This document shows positions 8,859-20,400 of a stretch of DNA of 64,000 nt, piece after piece. The stretch is taken from positions 1 to 64,000 of the forward strand of contig JROE01000010.1 in the NCBI GenBank assembly GCA_000783305.1, given 5' to 3'. This stretch comes from Sphingobacteriaceae bacterium DW12. Its GTDB lineage: Bacteria > Bacteroidota > Bacteroidia > Sphingobacteriales > Sphingobacteriaceae. The notes beneath the pieces were generated by a model. It had not been told where the DNA came from and did not search any database. It saw only the letters and a list, made by a program, of their open reading frames with translations. The stretch's first letter is position 1; every line of letters starts with the position of its first letter. The translations under genes and the position numbers were made by a program.

Positions 8859-9132
8859 TTATCACTTTGTGGTAATTTCTCCCATTGGGCTCACCCCGAT
8901 ATCGTAACCACGCTATCTTAAAAGCACCTCATCAGTTGTTAATTCTAAAAATTACAATAATGGTCAATTTTAAATTGTATATTCAAATGTAGTACCAATA
9001 GTCAGCTGTTATGAACTCATGTCAGTTAAAAAATGTTAAGTATTGGGTTTATAAAGGCTATTTTAACAAGATTTAACGAATTCGCAAAACTTTGTAACAA
9101 GAATATTAAATTTGCATTATATTTTCAGCCCA
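8774..9132. other. Divergent intergenic region htrA / dapF
   Basis: About 360 bp. The minus strand has an exact TAnnTTTG box (TACATTTG) at 8991-8984 that could serve htrA. The plus strand has TAAATTTG at 9107-9114, close in front of dapF. Neither has a convincing -33 element. Part of the htrA leader duplication (8841-8858) is included. Confidence 0.4.
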
Positions 9133-9912
9133 ATGTCAGAACAAATGAAATTTTCCAAATATCAAGGAGCAGGTAACGATTTTATCCTTATCGACAATCG
9201 AAAAGGTGCCTTTGACGCTCAAAATGAGGCTTTAGTGAAAAAGTTATGCGATAGAAAATTCGGAATCGGTGCCGACGGTTTGATGCTGCTTCAAGATACG
9301 AAAAATTTCGATTTTGAAATGGTTTACTTTAATGCTGATGGGCGGGAAGGGAGTATGTGCGGCAATGGAGGACGTTGTATTGTAGCCTTTGCTAGGGATT
9401 TAGGCATAATTTCCCAAAAAACTGACTTTTTGGCAGTAGACGGTCCACATCATGCTGACATCGAAGACGAACAAGTTAACCTCCAAATGATTGATGTCGA
9501 TCACATTAGTAAAGATGGCGCTGCTTACGTTCTCCACACCGGATCACCCCACTATGTCCAACTGGTAGACCACCTTGCTGAGATGGATGTTTACAAGGAT
9601 GGTCATACCATTCGCAACAATAATACCTATAGGGAAGCAGGTATCAATGTCAATTTTGTAGAAAAAGAAGATAATGGATACTTTGTCAGGACATTCGAAC
9701 GGGGCGTCGAGGACGAAACATTGGCCTGTGGTACGGGAGCAACAGCCGCTGCAATTGCTATGGCTATAGAAGAAAAAAGAGAGGGGGAGGTCGAAATTCC
9801 GATTCGCGTATTGGGAGGGCAACTTTATATAAGCTTTGTAAAACATGGCAATAGCTTCAAGAATGTCCACCTAAAAGGCCCCGCTAACTATGTCTTTAAC
9901 GGCGTAATCTGA
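9133..9912 (+). CDS. dapF: Diaminopimelate epimerase
   Basis: This enzyme converts LL- to meso-diaminopimelate for lysine and peptidoglycan synthesis. The product is 259 residues from the ATG at 9133 (MSEQMKFSKYQGAGNDF); a start four codons later is also possible, and an upstream TTG is less likely. Both catalytic Cys are visible: MCGNGGRC near residue 73 and ACGTGA near 202. The N-terminal GAGNDFILIDN motif is typical. dapB lies in the same window (60108-60854) but is not linked. The next gene starts 95 bp downstream on the same strand. Confidence 0.95.
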   Translation: MSEQMKFSKYQGAGNDFILIDNRKGAFDAQNEALVKKLCDRKFGIGADGLMLLQDTKNFDFEMVYFNADGREGSMCGNGGRCIVAFARDLGIISQKTDFLAVDGPHHADIEDEQVNLQMIDVDHISKDGAAYVLHTGSPHYVQLVDHLAEMDVYKDGHTIRNNNTYREAGINVNFVEKEDNGYFVRTFERGVEDETLACGTGATAAAIAMAIEEKREGEVEIPIRVLGGQLYISFVKHGNSFKNVHLKGPANYVFNGVI

Positions 9913-10007
9913 CCCAAAACCAAAATATTATCTATATAATAAATAGATATTTCCAAAAACACTCGGAAAGACCACAATAATCACTATATTAGAAACCTTT
10001 TTTAGTG

Positions 10008-12905
10008 ATGAAAGGCCTATACATGCAGAAGACAAAAGATAAGCTAGCATACAAACTTGTATATTCTCTCGGGGAGCATCCATATCTGGGCTACCTAATA
10101 GAACCGCATATTGTATTCTTAAATGCCAATGGTAGTTATTCGCTCAAGTACAAGCGCGTCTTCAGCAATACAAGTGATGAATTTGAAGATGCCTTGGATG
10201 ATACTGACCATAAACTTATCAAATTACTGGATGAGACGGAGCAGACCCACGTCATCAAACGCTATCACAAAAAAGCAGTACGACCTGTTGATTTCTTTAC
10301 GAAGATATTTGACAAGAAATTCTACGACTATATCCGCCCAAAACTAGACAACAAAATGTTGAAGGCACTTGAGCTTATCGGCGAACGCCCCCTATTCTTG
10401 ATGAGTAAAGACGGATACCCTGCAGAACAGCCCATTCATATCGCTCCTTACACAGCCTCCGTTCTCTTTCATTTTCGCAGAAATGAGGAGGAAACCCGCT
10501 ACTTCCCAACCATCAAGTACGAGGACAATAGGATTGAGTTTATGTTCAAAGATGCCCAAGTCGTCATCAATGAACAAGCTTGGCTATTATTGGGGGATAC
10601 CTTATATCATTTTGATCAACCCGTAGAAGGGAAAAAATTAAGCCCATTTCTCAATAAAAGATACATTTCGGTAGCGAGGCCTACCGAGCGGAAATATTTC
10701 GAAACATTCGTCTGCGGATTGATTGAAAAATACCATGTCTATGCTGAAGGATTTGAAATCAAGACCTATCAACATGAGGCAACACCCATTCTTAAATTGG
10801 TACATCTAGAGAGCCGCTCGCAACTCCAGCTGCTGTTTCAATATGGCCCATACCTCTTCGAGTCAGGTGGTGAACATCGCATCACTGTACGCATGACATA
10901 TGAAGAAGCCAACGATTTATATACGTTTCATCGAATCCGGAGGTCCCTGCCGTGGGAAGAAAAACAACTCGCAAGATTGGAGGAATTCGGCTTGGAGAAG
11001 GTAGACAAATTGTTCAGCAATCTTGTGCCTGACGGTAAGCACGGGGGCGAAGCTAGCACATTAGAATGGATTTCAAAACATCAAGAACAACTTGTTAATT
11101 CTGGATTTCAGATTATCCAAGAAACATCGTCCAAACGTTATTTTATTGGCAAAACCGTACTGGACATAGCTGTAGAAGAAGACAACGATTGGTTTGATAT
11201 AAAAGCCATCGCTCGATTTGGACCTTACGAGATTCCTTTTATCCAGCTCCGCAATAATATCCTCAACAATATAAAAGAATTTGTCCTACCCAATGGGGAG
11301 GTCGCTATCATTCCTGACGAATGGTTTGCCCAGTACCAGCATTTGTTCCATTTTTCCACGCACAAGAATGAACTAAAGCTCAACAAGGTACATATTGGTG
11401 TCCTCAATGACATTAGTGAACATACGGCGCTTACCTTCAGCCGTAAGCTTGAAAAGCTAGCTGATTTTGAAGAGATTGAAGATGTGGCTGAACCTAAAGC
11501 CTTTAAAGGCCAACTTCGCCATTATCAAAAAGCTGGTTACAATTGGTTTCATTTTCTACAATATTACCGTTTCGGCGGAGTACTGGCAGATGACATGGGT
11601 CTTGGGAAAACGGTGCAGACGTTAGCGCTATTACAAAAACAAAAAGAAGACCTCCACGGCTCAGATCAGTCACACACGTCCTTATTGGTGCTGCCCACGT
11701 CCCTCATCTATAACTGGCAAAAAGAGGCTTCTCGGTTTGCCCCTAAGCTTCGCCTATTGTTGCATACAGGGACCAACCGGGTCAAAGACAGCTTCTCGTT
11801 AAGTCATTTCGACCTTGTAATCACCACTTATGGTATTGTGCGCAGTGACGAACAGATGCTCGCAGGCTTCTATTTTAACTATATTATTTTGGATGAGAGC
11901 CAAAATATCAAAAACCCCACTTCCAAATCTTTCAAAGCGATTAAAAGCTTAAAAAGTAAGCACAAGCTCGCCCTTAGTGGTACACCGGTAGAAAATTCGG
12001 TATCTGACCTTTGGGCGCAAATGCATTTTTCCAACCCCGGGCTTTTGGGTTCCTTCACCTATTTCCAAAAGGAATTTGTACAGCCCATTGAGAAAAAGAA
12101 AGATGAAGATCGCGCAAAAAAATTACAGACCATTGTCAAACCCTTTATTCTTAGACGGACGAAAGACCAGGTCGCCACGGAATTACCACCCAAAACCGAA
12201 CAGATAATCTACTGTGAGATGACGGACAATCAATCCGAATCTTATGAGAAAATAAAGTCAGAATATCGAAATGCACTTCTTAACGGTAGTGCTGAAGAAA
12301 AGGCCAAGAGTTCACAAATCACCTTGCTACAGGGGTTGACTAAATTACGCCAGTTGGCCAATCATCCGAAGATGATCGATGAGGAATTCGTGGGACATTC
12401 TGGAAAATTCGACCTTGTATTAGAGACATTGGAATCTGTGCTTCCTGTTGGGAACAAAGTACTCATCTTCTCACAATTCGTGAAGCAATTGAGTATATTC
12501 CGGACCTACTTTGACGAGAAGAAGATTCCATATGCTTATCTGGATGGCTCTACAAAGAATCGCTCGGAAGCCGTAGCCGAATTCCAAAAGAACAAGGATA
12601 CAAAGCTCTTCCTTATTTCTATAAAGGCTGGGGGTGTCGGTCTCAATCTTATCGAAGCTGACTATGTCTTTATTCTAGATCCTTGGTGGAATCCGGCGGT
12701 GGAACAACAAGCCGTAGACCGTTCGCACCGCATCGGTCAGACACGTAGCGTCTTCATCTATAAATTCATCACCAAAGATACCGTAGAAGAAAAAATATTG
12801 GCTATGCAAAATCGTAAACGAGGGATTGCACAGAGTCTAATCACCACGGAGGAAAGTTTCATCAAATCGCTATCCCAAGACGATTTGCGAGAGTTACTCG
12901 GATAA
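10008..12905 (+). CDS. SNF2-family DEAD/DEAH-box helicase (ATP-dependent translocase)
   Basis: A 965-residue protein. Residues ~1-490 are a poorly conserved N-terminal region with no SWIM Cys/His cluster that I can see. The SNF2 core follows: Walker A ADDMGLGKTVQ near residue 525, the DEAH-equivalent DESQNIKN near 628, SGTPVENS near 660, and in the C-terminal lobe VLIFSQFVKQ, YLDGSTKNR, ISIKAGGVGLNL, and the arginine-finger segment AVDRSHRIGQT. It remodels DNA-protein complexes such as stalled RNA polymerase; the exact target is unknown. The ATG at 10008 is preferred over the GTG one codon earlier. It converges with the pigment cluster with only 11 bp between stops and no terminator seen. Confidence 0.92.
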   Translation: MKGLYMQKTKDKLAYKLVYSLGEHPYLGYLIEPHIVFLNANGSYSLKYKRVFSNTSDEFEDALDDTDHKLIKLLDETEQTHVIKRYHKKAVRPVDFFTKIFDKKFYDYIRPKLDNKMLKALELIGERPLFLMSKDGYPAEQPIHIAPYTASVLFHFRRNEEETRYFPTIKYEDNRIEFMFKDAQVVINEQAWLLLGDTLYHFDQPVEGKKLSPFLNKRYISVARPTERKYFETFVCGLIEKYHVYAEGFEIKTYQHEATPILKLVHLESRSQLQLLFQYGPYLFESGGEHRITVRMTYEEANDLYTFHRIRRSLPWEEKQLARLEEFGLEKVDKLFSNLVPDGKHGGEASTLEWISKHQEQLVNSGFQIIQETSSKRYFIGKTVLDIAVEEDNDWFDIKAIARFGPYEIPFIQLRNNILNNIKEFVLPNGEVAIIPDEWFAQYQHLFHFSTHKNELKLNKVHIGVLNDISEHTALTFSRKLEKLADFEEIEDVAEPKAFKGQLRHYQKAGYNWFHFLQYYRFGGVLADDMGLGKTVQTLALLQKQKEDLHGSDQSHTSLLVLPTSLIYNWQKEASRFAPKLRLLLHTGTNRVKDSFSLSHFDLVITTYGIVRSDEQMLAGFYFNYIILDESQNIKNPTSKSFKAIKSLKSKHKLALSGTPVENSVSDLWAQMHFSNPGLLGSFTYFQKEFVQPIEKKKDEDRAKKLQTIVKPFILRRTKDQVATELPPKTEQIIYCEMTDNQSESYEKIKSEYRNALLNGSAEEKAKSSQITLLQGLTKLRQLANHPKMIDEEFVGHSGKFDLVLETLESVLPVGNKVLIFSQFVKQLSIFRTYFDEKKIPYAYLDGSTKNRSEAVAEFQKNKDTKLFLISIKAGGVGLNLIEADYVFILDPWWNPAVEQQAVDRSHRIGQTRSVFIYKFITKDTVEEKILAMQNRKRGIAQSLITTEESFIKSLSQDDLRELLG

Positions 12906-12916
12906 GTACACGACTT

Positions 12917-14215
12917 CTACTTTCCCACTCCTCGCTTATCAATAAAGGTAGTGGGCTTTCGGTTCAAGGGATTGAAAACTATCTTATGAAGATCTTCAAA
13001 TCGCTCGACAATGATTCGTGGGGCTACACGTAGTTTGGCTCGAAAATGATCCTTGATTGTATTGAGAAAATCTTCGCTTACATCTTTTGTCGCTATTCGA
13101 ATATTAATCTCGTCGGTTCCGATTTCATTATCGGTGATTTCAATCAAATGCAATTCTAATTCAGGAAATGACGCTAAGAGGTCGTGCATCGCCGGAGGAT
13201 AGAGCGTAGTTCCCTTGTATTTAATCATATGCTGCTTGCGGCCTTCAACCGGTCCTATTCGATAGGTAGACCTTCCACAGGAACATGGAGATACATGCTT
13301 ACGGACCATATCTCCCGTTTTGAATCGTAGTAAAGGTAATGCTTCTACCCCTAATGTCGTAACCACTAGTTCGCCCACCTGCCCATCTGACACAGGGTTA
13401 CCGTCTTGATCTACGATTTCGGTAATAATCAAGTCGGGTTGTACGTGCCCACCTTGAAATGCAACACATTCGGTAAATGCCGCTCCCATCTCTGTGGAGG
13501 CATATGTCGAAAAGAGTTCGATATCCCATTTTTCTTTTATACGACGGGTGAGGATTGCATCCTCTAATGTCCCAGTACGTAAAGATTCTCCGATACAGAT
13601 GGCGGCTCTTACACTGCTATTCCGATAATCAATACCATTCTTCTCGGCGTATTCAATCAACTTGAGCAGAAAGGACGGCACTACAATTAGATATTTGGGA
13701 TTATATTTCACTATCGAATCCCACTGCAGTTCGGGTATACCTGAGCCTACCCTAATGATACTCGCTCCTAATTTTCGAACACCTAGAAAATAAGCCAGCC
13801 CAGCCATGAAGCGTCTGTCCATAGTGGTCATCAACTGTATGATATCTCCAGGTTGTACGCCTGCGCATTGAAAAGATTTCATTTCATTATGAGCAAGTCG
13901 ATTCAAATCCCCATCTGTCAGCCCAAAGGTTACGGGATCACCTAGGGTACCTGATGTAGTGGTATAGTCTACTACCTTTGTCAGCGGTACACACAAAAAC
14001 GCATCATTGCTCCGCTGCAAGTCATCCTTGCTGGTAAAAGGAATGCGCTCTAGGTCGTGTAGTGATTGGATACCTCCTACCTCTATCTGATTGTCTTTGA
14101 ACAGCTTCTGATAAAATGGCGAGTGTTGTTGGAGATATAACAATTGTCCCTGCAAAAGATTTTCTTGATACCTCTGGATGGCTGTTAACGAATCGAATTC
14201 TATTGTTGGTTTCAT
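12917..14215 (-). CDS. PaaK-like AMP-dependent aryl-acid ligase (pigment cluster)
   Basis: A 432-residue member of the phenylacetate-CoA ligase branch of adenylate-forming enzymes. The phosphate loop YTTTSGTLGDP is near residue 79, the TYASTEMGAA motif near 237 and the TGDMVRKH adenylate-binding stretch near 300. A CSCGR cluster (~316) may bind zinc, as in some PaaK relatives. In flexirubin clusters such a ligase activates the aromatic starter; here that is most likely 4-coumarate from the lyase at 40007, for loading on CoA or an ACP. It is the last gene of the long minus-strand run. Substrate is inferred from context. Confidence 0.85.
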   Translation of the reverse strand: MKPTIEFDSLTAIQRYQENLLQGQLLYLQQHSPFYQKLFKDNQIEVGGIQSLHDLERIPFTSKDDLQRSNDAFLCVPLTKVVDYTTTSGTLGDPVTFGLTDGDLNRLAHNEMKSFQCAGVQPGDIIQLMTTMDRRFMAGLAYFLGVRKLGASIIRVGSGIPELQWDSIVKYNPKYLIVVPSFLLKLIEYAEKNGIDYRNSSVRAAICIGESLRTGTLEDAILTRRIKEKWDIELFSTYASTEMGAAFTECVAFQGGHVQPDLIITEIVDQDGNPVSDGQVGELVVTTLGVEALPLLRFKTGDMVRKHVSPCSCGRSTYRIGPVEGRKQHMIKYKGTTLYPPAMHDLLASFPELELHLIEITDNEIGTDEINIRIATKDVSEDFLNTIKDHFRAKLRVAPRIIVERFEDLHKIVFNPLNRKPTTFIDKRGVGK

Positions 14216-14269
14216 TTCTTTTTTTCAGGTTGCTAATGGCGATTTATTATTGTAAATCAATACCCACTA

Positions 14270-15943
14270 TTAAGTATCGGTTGATCTAATCTTAAGCTCC
14301 ACCTTCTCAAGTAGGTGTTCGACTTTACGCTTTGCTGGAAGGGTCGTGATTTCTTTTGAAAGTGCTGTTTCCAACGCTTTCTTAGCACGAATATAATCTT
14401 TACGACCGTAATCATATTGCCCCTTTTGATAATACACACTCCACAATTCAGGATTTAATTGCTGGTAAGCTTCCCATTCCATCTCCGAAATCTCGCTTCC
14501 ACTGTCCATCCAATTCTCTATTTTCCGACGCTCTTCTTTGAATAGTTCAAAGTTCACGAGCATTTGTAAACTCCATGTAGTGTCTGCTACAATTGTCGCT
14601 GAAGATAACAACTGAGAGGTATAGGTCAATGAATCTTGTTCAAAAATATCCGTCAGATCGTAGGCGGTAAATGCTCCCAATTGATAAGGTTGGGTGGAGA
14701 CCCAAAATCTCCGCTTCTGCGGTTGGAATACTACGGCATGATGTGCCCATAATTGGTTCAAAGCTTTCTCATTTCCCAATCCTATTTCTTGGCCTTCTTT
14801 GCCTTTTTTGTCCCTCAACAGCCCCACGACCTGCTCTGGAGTCAACTTTCCAGACTTGGATACGAAGTCATTGATTTTATCGTATCGATATTGCGAATGG
14901 CTTTCCTGAATATGCAACTGGTTGCGTTTATCCTGTGCATACTCTTCACTTTGGAAATGATTCGTACAAATTAGATAATCTGCATTGTCCACTTCATAGA
15001 CACCAAATTTTTTAGGCGATATCTCGATTACAATCGCCCTATTGTCTGCCGCACTTCCAATCATCAGCGATTCTGATACGAACACCTGCTTGTCTTTAGC
15101 GATGGCAATAGCTTCCTCTAGATTGGTGGCATACTGCAAAATCTCCCTTGCGACAATAGAAATAGGGGCTCTCGCCACCAATGGTATGGTAGATTTACCT
15201 GCATTCATCGTAACCGTCAATCCTTCCAGATTCATCCCTGAGAGTACGCCCATCATACCAGGCCAAGAGACCGAAGCAAAGGGAATTCCATGTTCGGGTC
15301 GGATGAATGAAATCAATTTGTTCTTGGCGAATTCCTCCCCCACATAAAAATCAAAATTGCGCCCCAAGAGTAATCCTCCATCTGCAGAGTTATCACCCCA
15401 TACGGCCAATGAGGAACAGCCTACAACGGCTAGGTCTTGCATAGAATGGCCAATATCATGTGCCCCATGGAGATAGAGTGCGCGTCGATATTGATCCGCT
15501 AGAAAATCATACTTGGGGTCACTATAGCGGGATAAGGCATATATCTCTTTCTTATATTCTTCAGGTATGTAGTGGGGCAGCTTTCGATTATACCACCTCA
15601 TAAAGTGCATCAACCACCGTTGCTTAAACTTTGAAGGAACAAATTCTTCTAATTTATCAAAGAAAATCTGATCTTGCTGACGATACAAATCTTCTGTAAG
15701 TGCACCAATCTTGCTACCGATCTCAAAGGGGGAGCCTGATACATACAATTCCCAATTTGCATATTTATTCTTAATTAGAAAATCATTCCCAATTGCCCTG
15801 AGGGTGTCTATCTGGACGGCAAAGGAGTAGGGGTGATCTTGCTGCGAAAATACACTTAGATCGGGGAGATCCCGCTTATGCCTAACACTGCAGGACGACA
15901 GCAGTAAACAGGACATCAATAGCCATATCAAGACTTTAAGCAT
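14270..15943 (-). CDS. C45-family Ntn-hydrolase/acyltransferase lipoprotein
   Basis: A 557-residue protein. The ATG at 15943 gives a lipoprotein signal (MLKVLIWLLMSCLLLSSC, Cys18 as lipobox) and overlaps the preceding gene by 8 bp; a longer frame from 16009 lacks such a signal. The acyl-CoA:6-aminopenicillanate acyltransferase-like core is seen at VGCSSLAVWGDNS, with Cys176 as the probable autoproteolytic nucleophile, followed by GRNFDF and MNLEGLTVTMNAG. Family members hydrolyse or transfer acyl groups from amides or thioesters. In this cluster it could act on the pigment or its ester in the envelope; this is inference. Confidence 0.8.
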   Translation of the reverse strand: MLKVLIWLLMSCLLLSSCSVRHKRDLPDLSVFSQQDHPYSFAVQIDTLRAIGNDFLIKNKYANWELYVSGSPFEIGSKIGALTEDLYRQQDQIFFDKLEEFVPSKFKQRWLMHFMRWYNRKLPHYIPEEYKKEIYALSRYSDPKYDFLADQYRRALYLHGAHDIGHSMQDLAVVGCSSLAVWGDNSADGGLLLGRNFDFYVGEEFAKNKLISFIRPEHGIPFASVSWPGMMGVLSGMNLEGLTVTMNAGKSTIPLVARAPISIVAREILQYATNLEEAIAIAKDKQVFVSESLMIGSAADNRAIVIEISPKKFGVYEVDNADYLICTNHFQSEEYAQDKRNQLHIQESHSQYRYDKINDFVSKSGKLTPEQVVGLLRDKKGKEGQEIGLGNEKALNQLWAHHAVVFQPQKRRFWVSTQPYQLGAFTAYDLTDIFEQDSLTYTSQLLSSATIVADTTWSLQMLVNFELFKEERRKIENWMDSGSEISEMEWEAYQQLNPELWSVYYQKGQYDYGRKDYIRAKKALETALSKEITTLPAKRKVEHLLEKVELKIRSTDT

Positions 15944-17453
15944 GCTTCCCAATTTTACGAATGAGATAATCTGCTCCCAGCATCTCGGAACAGGTAATTG
16001 CGGCCCCAATCGTCACCCCCAAGATGCCGTGCATATTGACCCCCTGACCTGTGAAAAACAGGTTTTCAATCTTGGATTTCGGCGCAATGAAATGCTTGAG
16101 CGGATGGTTAGAATCCTTTACATGTCCGTATAGATTACCACGTGTGACGCCAATATAATCGCGATAAGACAACGGTGTAGAAGCATAGGCGTATCGAATA
16201 GCCTCTCTTAGTCCAGGATATTGTTCCTCTACCTTATCGATAAAACGATCTATCTTCTCCTGCTTAAATTGTTGATAGGCATCATCCCGATCTCCGCCTT
16301 TCAATACTGTATTATAGGTATTCTCCCATTGCTTGACCTCTTCATAATCCATAAAGGTAATGCATGTCATGCTATCCGCATACATTTGATCTTCAACAGA
16401 GACACCCATCGATAGCATATAATTTGCCGGCCAAGATTTGCTTGCATGACTATCCGTAATCCAGACCTGGTCATAGGTATCCGAGTAATATAGATTATTG
16501 TTGCGATAGGGAATGACATCCTTTTTCAACACCAAAAAGATACTAAATGAAGACGTGGTGACCTGCAATTCTTGTACGCGACTGTAGTATGCCTTCCGAA
16601 AATGTTCCCGCCCAATCATTTGCAACGTCGTCTTGGGATCTATATTTGAGATAAATCGCTTCCCTTGGATACGGAGCCCATCCTTGGATACAACACTCAC
16701 AATTTTATTGTCTACAATTTCAAAATCGACTATTTCGGTTTTACGAAAAGCCTCTCCTCCCGATTTTCGAAGTTCTCTTAATAACAACTTCGTAATCTGA
16801 CTTCCGCCATTTATACATCGATAGGCCGACTGTATATAAGAATTGACGGAAAGCGCATGTACGTAAAAAGGTGTTTTGTCACCATCTCCAGCATACAACA
16901 AGCTAGTACCAGCCAATACAGCTCTTAATTTCACATTTGAGGTCAACTGTTCGAAATAGCACTTGGCATTCACGCCTAGGATATTTACATCATAGTGATG
17001 ATCCATCGAAATATGATAGAGGGGAAACATGGCGCAGGTATCCTGAAGGTCCTTGACATACCGTCGTAGCGCAACCTCCTCTTCGGGAAAGTACGGAATT
17101 AGTTGCTCGACAAAATTATCATATCCCTGTGCATGAGGATATACGGTTTTATCCATGCCAAAGGTGACGATATCGTATCCATCCATATCCATCCGCTTCA
17201 ATCTCAGTTCGTCCACTATCCCTAAATAATCAAAATAACGGTATAGGTTCTGCCCTTTTTCAAGCCCACCAAGATAGTGAACACCTGTATCAAATATTGT
17301 CTTATTGCGAGAGAATGTCTGCAAATTACCCCCAAATTGGTTGTTCTTCTCTAATACACACACAGAAAGTCCTTCCTTGGCCAAAATAATAGAAGAGGCT
17401 AAGCCTCCCAGCCCACTTCCGACAATGACGATATCGTAAATCTTGTTATCCAA
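15936..17453 (-). CDS. Phytoene desaturase/retinol saturase-like FAD oxidoreductase
   Basis: A 505-residue flavoprotein with an N-terminal Rossmann dinucleotide motif GSGLGGLASSIILAKEG and an ARM-like EKNNQFGGNLQTF. The C-terminal FFTGQGVNMHGILGVTIGA matches the CrtI/carotenoid isomerase family. Family members insert, reduce or isomerise conjugated double bonds. In flexirubin-type clusters it may adjust the polyene chain, but the reaction is not known. It overlaps the MMPL fusion gene by 8 bp and the C45 gene by 8 bp, so translational coupling is likely. Confidence 0.85.
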   Translation of the reverse strand: MDNKIYDIVIVGSGLGGLASSIILAKEGLSVCVLEKNNQFGGNLQTFSRNKTIFDTGVHYLGGLEKGQNLYRYFDYLGIVDELRLKRMDMDGYDIVTFGMDKTVYPHAQGYDNFVEQLIPYFPEEEVALRRYVKDLQDTCAMFPLYHISMDHHYDVNILGVNAKCYFEQLTSNVKLRAVLAGTSLLYAGDGDKTPFYVHALSVNSYIQSAYRCINGGSQITKLLLRELRKSGGEAFRKTEIVDFEIVDNKIVSVVSKDGLRIQGKRFISNIDPKTTLQMIGREHFRKAYYSRVQELQVTTSSFSIFLVLKKDVIPYRNNNLYYSDTYDQVWITDSHASKSWPANYMLSMGVSVEDQMYADSMTCITFMDYEEVKQWENTYNTVLKGGDRDDAYQQFKQEKIDRFIDKVEEQYPGLREAIRYAYASTPLSYRDYIGVTRGNLYGHVKDSNHPLKHFIAPKSKIENLFFTGQGVNMHGILGVTIGAAITCSEMLGADYLIRKIGKHA

Positions 17454-20400
17454 TGACGTTCGCTTTATTAAAAACAGTAATTACACCCGAAGAGTGCTCC
17501 TCTACATACCCCGCTTTCGGAAGTAAAAATCTAATTTCCCGATTTTGGAATATTACAATTTTACTAAACCGTACCATTTTTTCCAATTCTATTGCATCAG
17601 GTAAAAGAGGCTTGGATACCAATAGTGTGCTCCCCTTCTCTCCTAAAGAATCTGTGAAGTGCAAATGACGGTGTATCCTCAAATAATTCAATTTGGCTAC
17701 CTGCCGCTTTTCTTCACTGGCTATATAGCTATATATTTTTCGACCGGATTGCTGTAAAAGAAGCAGGTAATCCAACTCTCCATAATCAGCAGCCCAATGC
17801 ACGATAGTCTCATCTGCCGCAAAAACATTATTCAAAGCATAATACTCCTTCGAATACTGGATTAGATTCCTTTTGACCTGTTGATAGATTTCTTCCTCTT
17901 TATATAGATAACTCAATAACAGTTTCTTTCTAAAATAGTCTTCATTTTCCAGGGTTGTTCGGAATTCTTGAAATTCCTGTCGAAAAAGTTGCGTGATGCG
18001 CTTGGTGCGAATACCATATTGGTCGCCAACGCTCCTATCGTCATATGCAATACGCTTTCCAATGCGGACTGAAATTGTTCCATCATACACTACAAAATCA
18101 CCTTTGGGCATCACCTCTGAATTTCCATGGATATACATGGGTACAATATCCACTTGCAGGCGTTCTGCCAAAAAGAATGCGCCTTTATGGAATCTTTTGA
18201 CCGTATTATCATACGAACGTGTCCCTTCAGGGAAGACCATCAGCGAGTAACCCATTGCTATTTTTTCCTTCAGCACGTCTATACTCTCTTCCACTCCGTC
18301 CATGACGGGATAAAATCCGGCTGCCCGCACCACCTTTCCGAATACGGGCGAATTCCAAACCCATTTGTTGACCAAGAAAATAATACGCCAAGCATACTGT
18401 CCAATCGTCAATGTGTCCAAAAAAGAAGTATGATTTGCAACAATAACGGCCGGTCTATCAAAAGTCTCCTGGTAGGGATTGAAGAATTGATTTTTGACAA
18501 ATGGATTGAGATGTAGCACTGACCACATGTATTTAGCCATCAATTTGGAAAATAGATCTTGTCGACGTTGTTTCGAGATGGGAAGCCCCTTCAGTACTAC
18601 GCGCCCGATTAGTGACGAGAATAAGGTCGCAAATCCATAATAGATGAAAAATAAAATACTGGAAATGAATAATCGCAGCGTAATAGGAGAAAGCCCCTTT
18701 CTTGCACGGTTAGTAATGAACGATCGGAACAAAATTGGATAGAAGACAAAGGTCACAATTACGGCGGCAAATACTCCGACGAGGGATACCGTCGAAATGG
18801 AAATCAAGGCCGGATGCTTCGCGAATACTAAAGCCCCTATCGCCAAGATAGTAGTCAATACTGCCAGCAATATGGAGGTCCGATATGCAGGCAATCCATC
18901 TTCTCCATCCGTATACTCCTTTTGAAGTGCGCTTGTCATGAAAATGCTAAAGTCTACCCCGTGACCGAATACTAATGTACATACGATGGCGCTAAAGATG
19001 TTGAACTCCAGACCAAATATCCCCATCAAACCAGCCGTCACAAGCGCTGTCAAGCCAATCGGGATGGCGCTCAGTAAGACGAGTTCAATACGACGGAAGA
19101 AGAGCCATAGAATAATCAGAATAGCTATAAACGAATAATTAACCAGGTTGTTGAAATCTGCATTCAACTGTCCTAGAAATGTCTCGCTCAAATTCTTCCG
19201 ATCCACCACTAGGGTATAAGGTTCCTGCTCTATTCGTATTACAAATGCATCCCTTTGCTTTTCCTCCATTTTCACCAAAGCAGCTACTGTGAACAGGCCA
19301 TCTTGATGAGACACAAATTCCTTTACGCCCATCGCATCTACCAACTGATAATCAGCAAAAGACAGTAAGCGGTCTGGTTTCTTTTCGACCAGTTCATAGA
19401 ACGACTGATGCGCATTAGTCTTAAAACCATAGGGGTGTCCAGCGGTTATTAGTTCTCGCTTGACGGCATCAAATCTATTGACCTGCCAAAAGTGTGTCCA
19501 ATTACTATATTTTAATTTTTGTGTTGCTGATGACATCACCAATTCACCCACACCTGAATAATTCACAATTGCTCCCGTAGTCTTCTGCTCCTTCAGCACT
19601 GTTGTCAATGCGCTGTGGCGATCCATCGCCTCATCGAAACTGGTTCCATATGACACGACATACACTGATTTCTCTGCCGATGCGGCGAGTGTATCCAATT
19701 TCAGCTCGGCCTGCTTAAGTGCTTTTGGAAAATAATTGAGCGAAGATAAATCGTTATTGAACTGCACCTTGTCGAAAGTAAAACAGCTCGCTACAATCAG
19801 AATCAAGCATACCCCGATGAGGACCTTACTTTTATCAAAAGGAAATCGAGCCAATCTATCTATCCAGGAAGAGCGCTCCAATTCCTGCTTGGGTTTATAC
19901 AAATGTGGTATGATAATCAGCGAAAAAACAGCCGAAAAGAATATATTGATAGATGCAAAAATTCCAAGATCGACCAAAGCTTCAGACTTTACAAACAGCA
20001 GGCACAAAAATACCACAGCATTGGTCGCACTACTCATAATCAAAGGCTTCGTTATTTCTTTAAATAGGCTCTCTATCGAAGTTTGCCGTTTATAATGGGT
20101 CAATATATGCAGGGCATAGTCAATTGTGATGCCGATAAGCACAGCTCCAATACTTAATGATATGGCCGATATTGTTGGCTTGAGCAGCGCTAGACACGCA
20201 ATGGCAAAAACACTCGAAAAAATAGTCGGAATAAAAATAAGAATCGGAACGAGTAGTCGCTTGTAAAAAACAATCAGGAGTACCATGAGTACCGACATCG
20301 AAGTCAGTACCGTAGTGACGATGTCACTTTTGATCTGTTTGGCATTCGCCACCGCTACCAATGAAGCTCCGAAGTACGAGATATCTGTCTTTCCTTGGAA

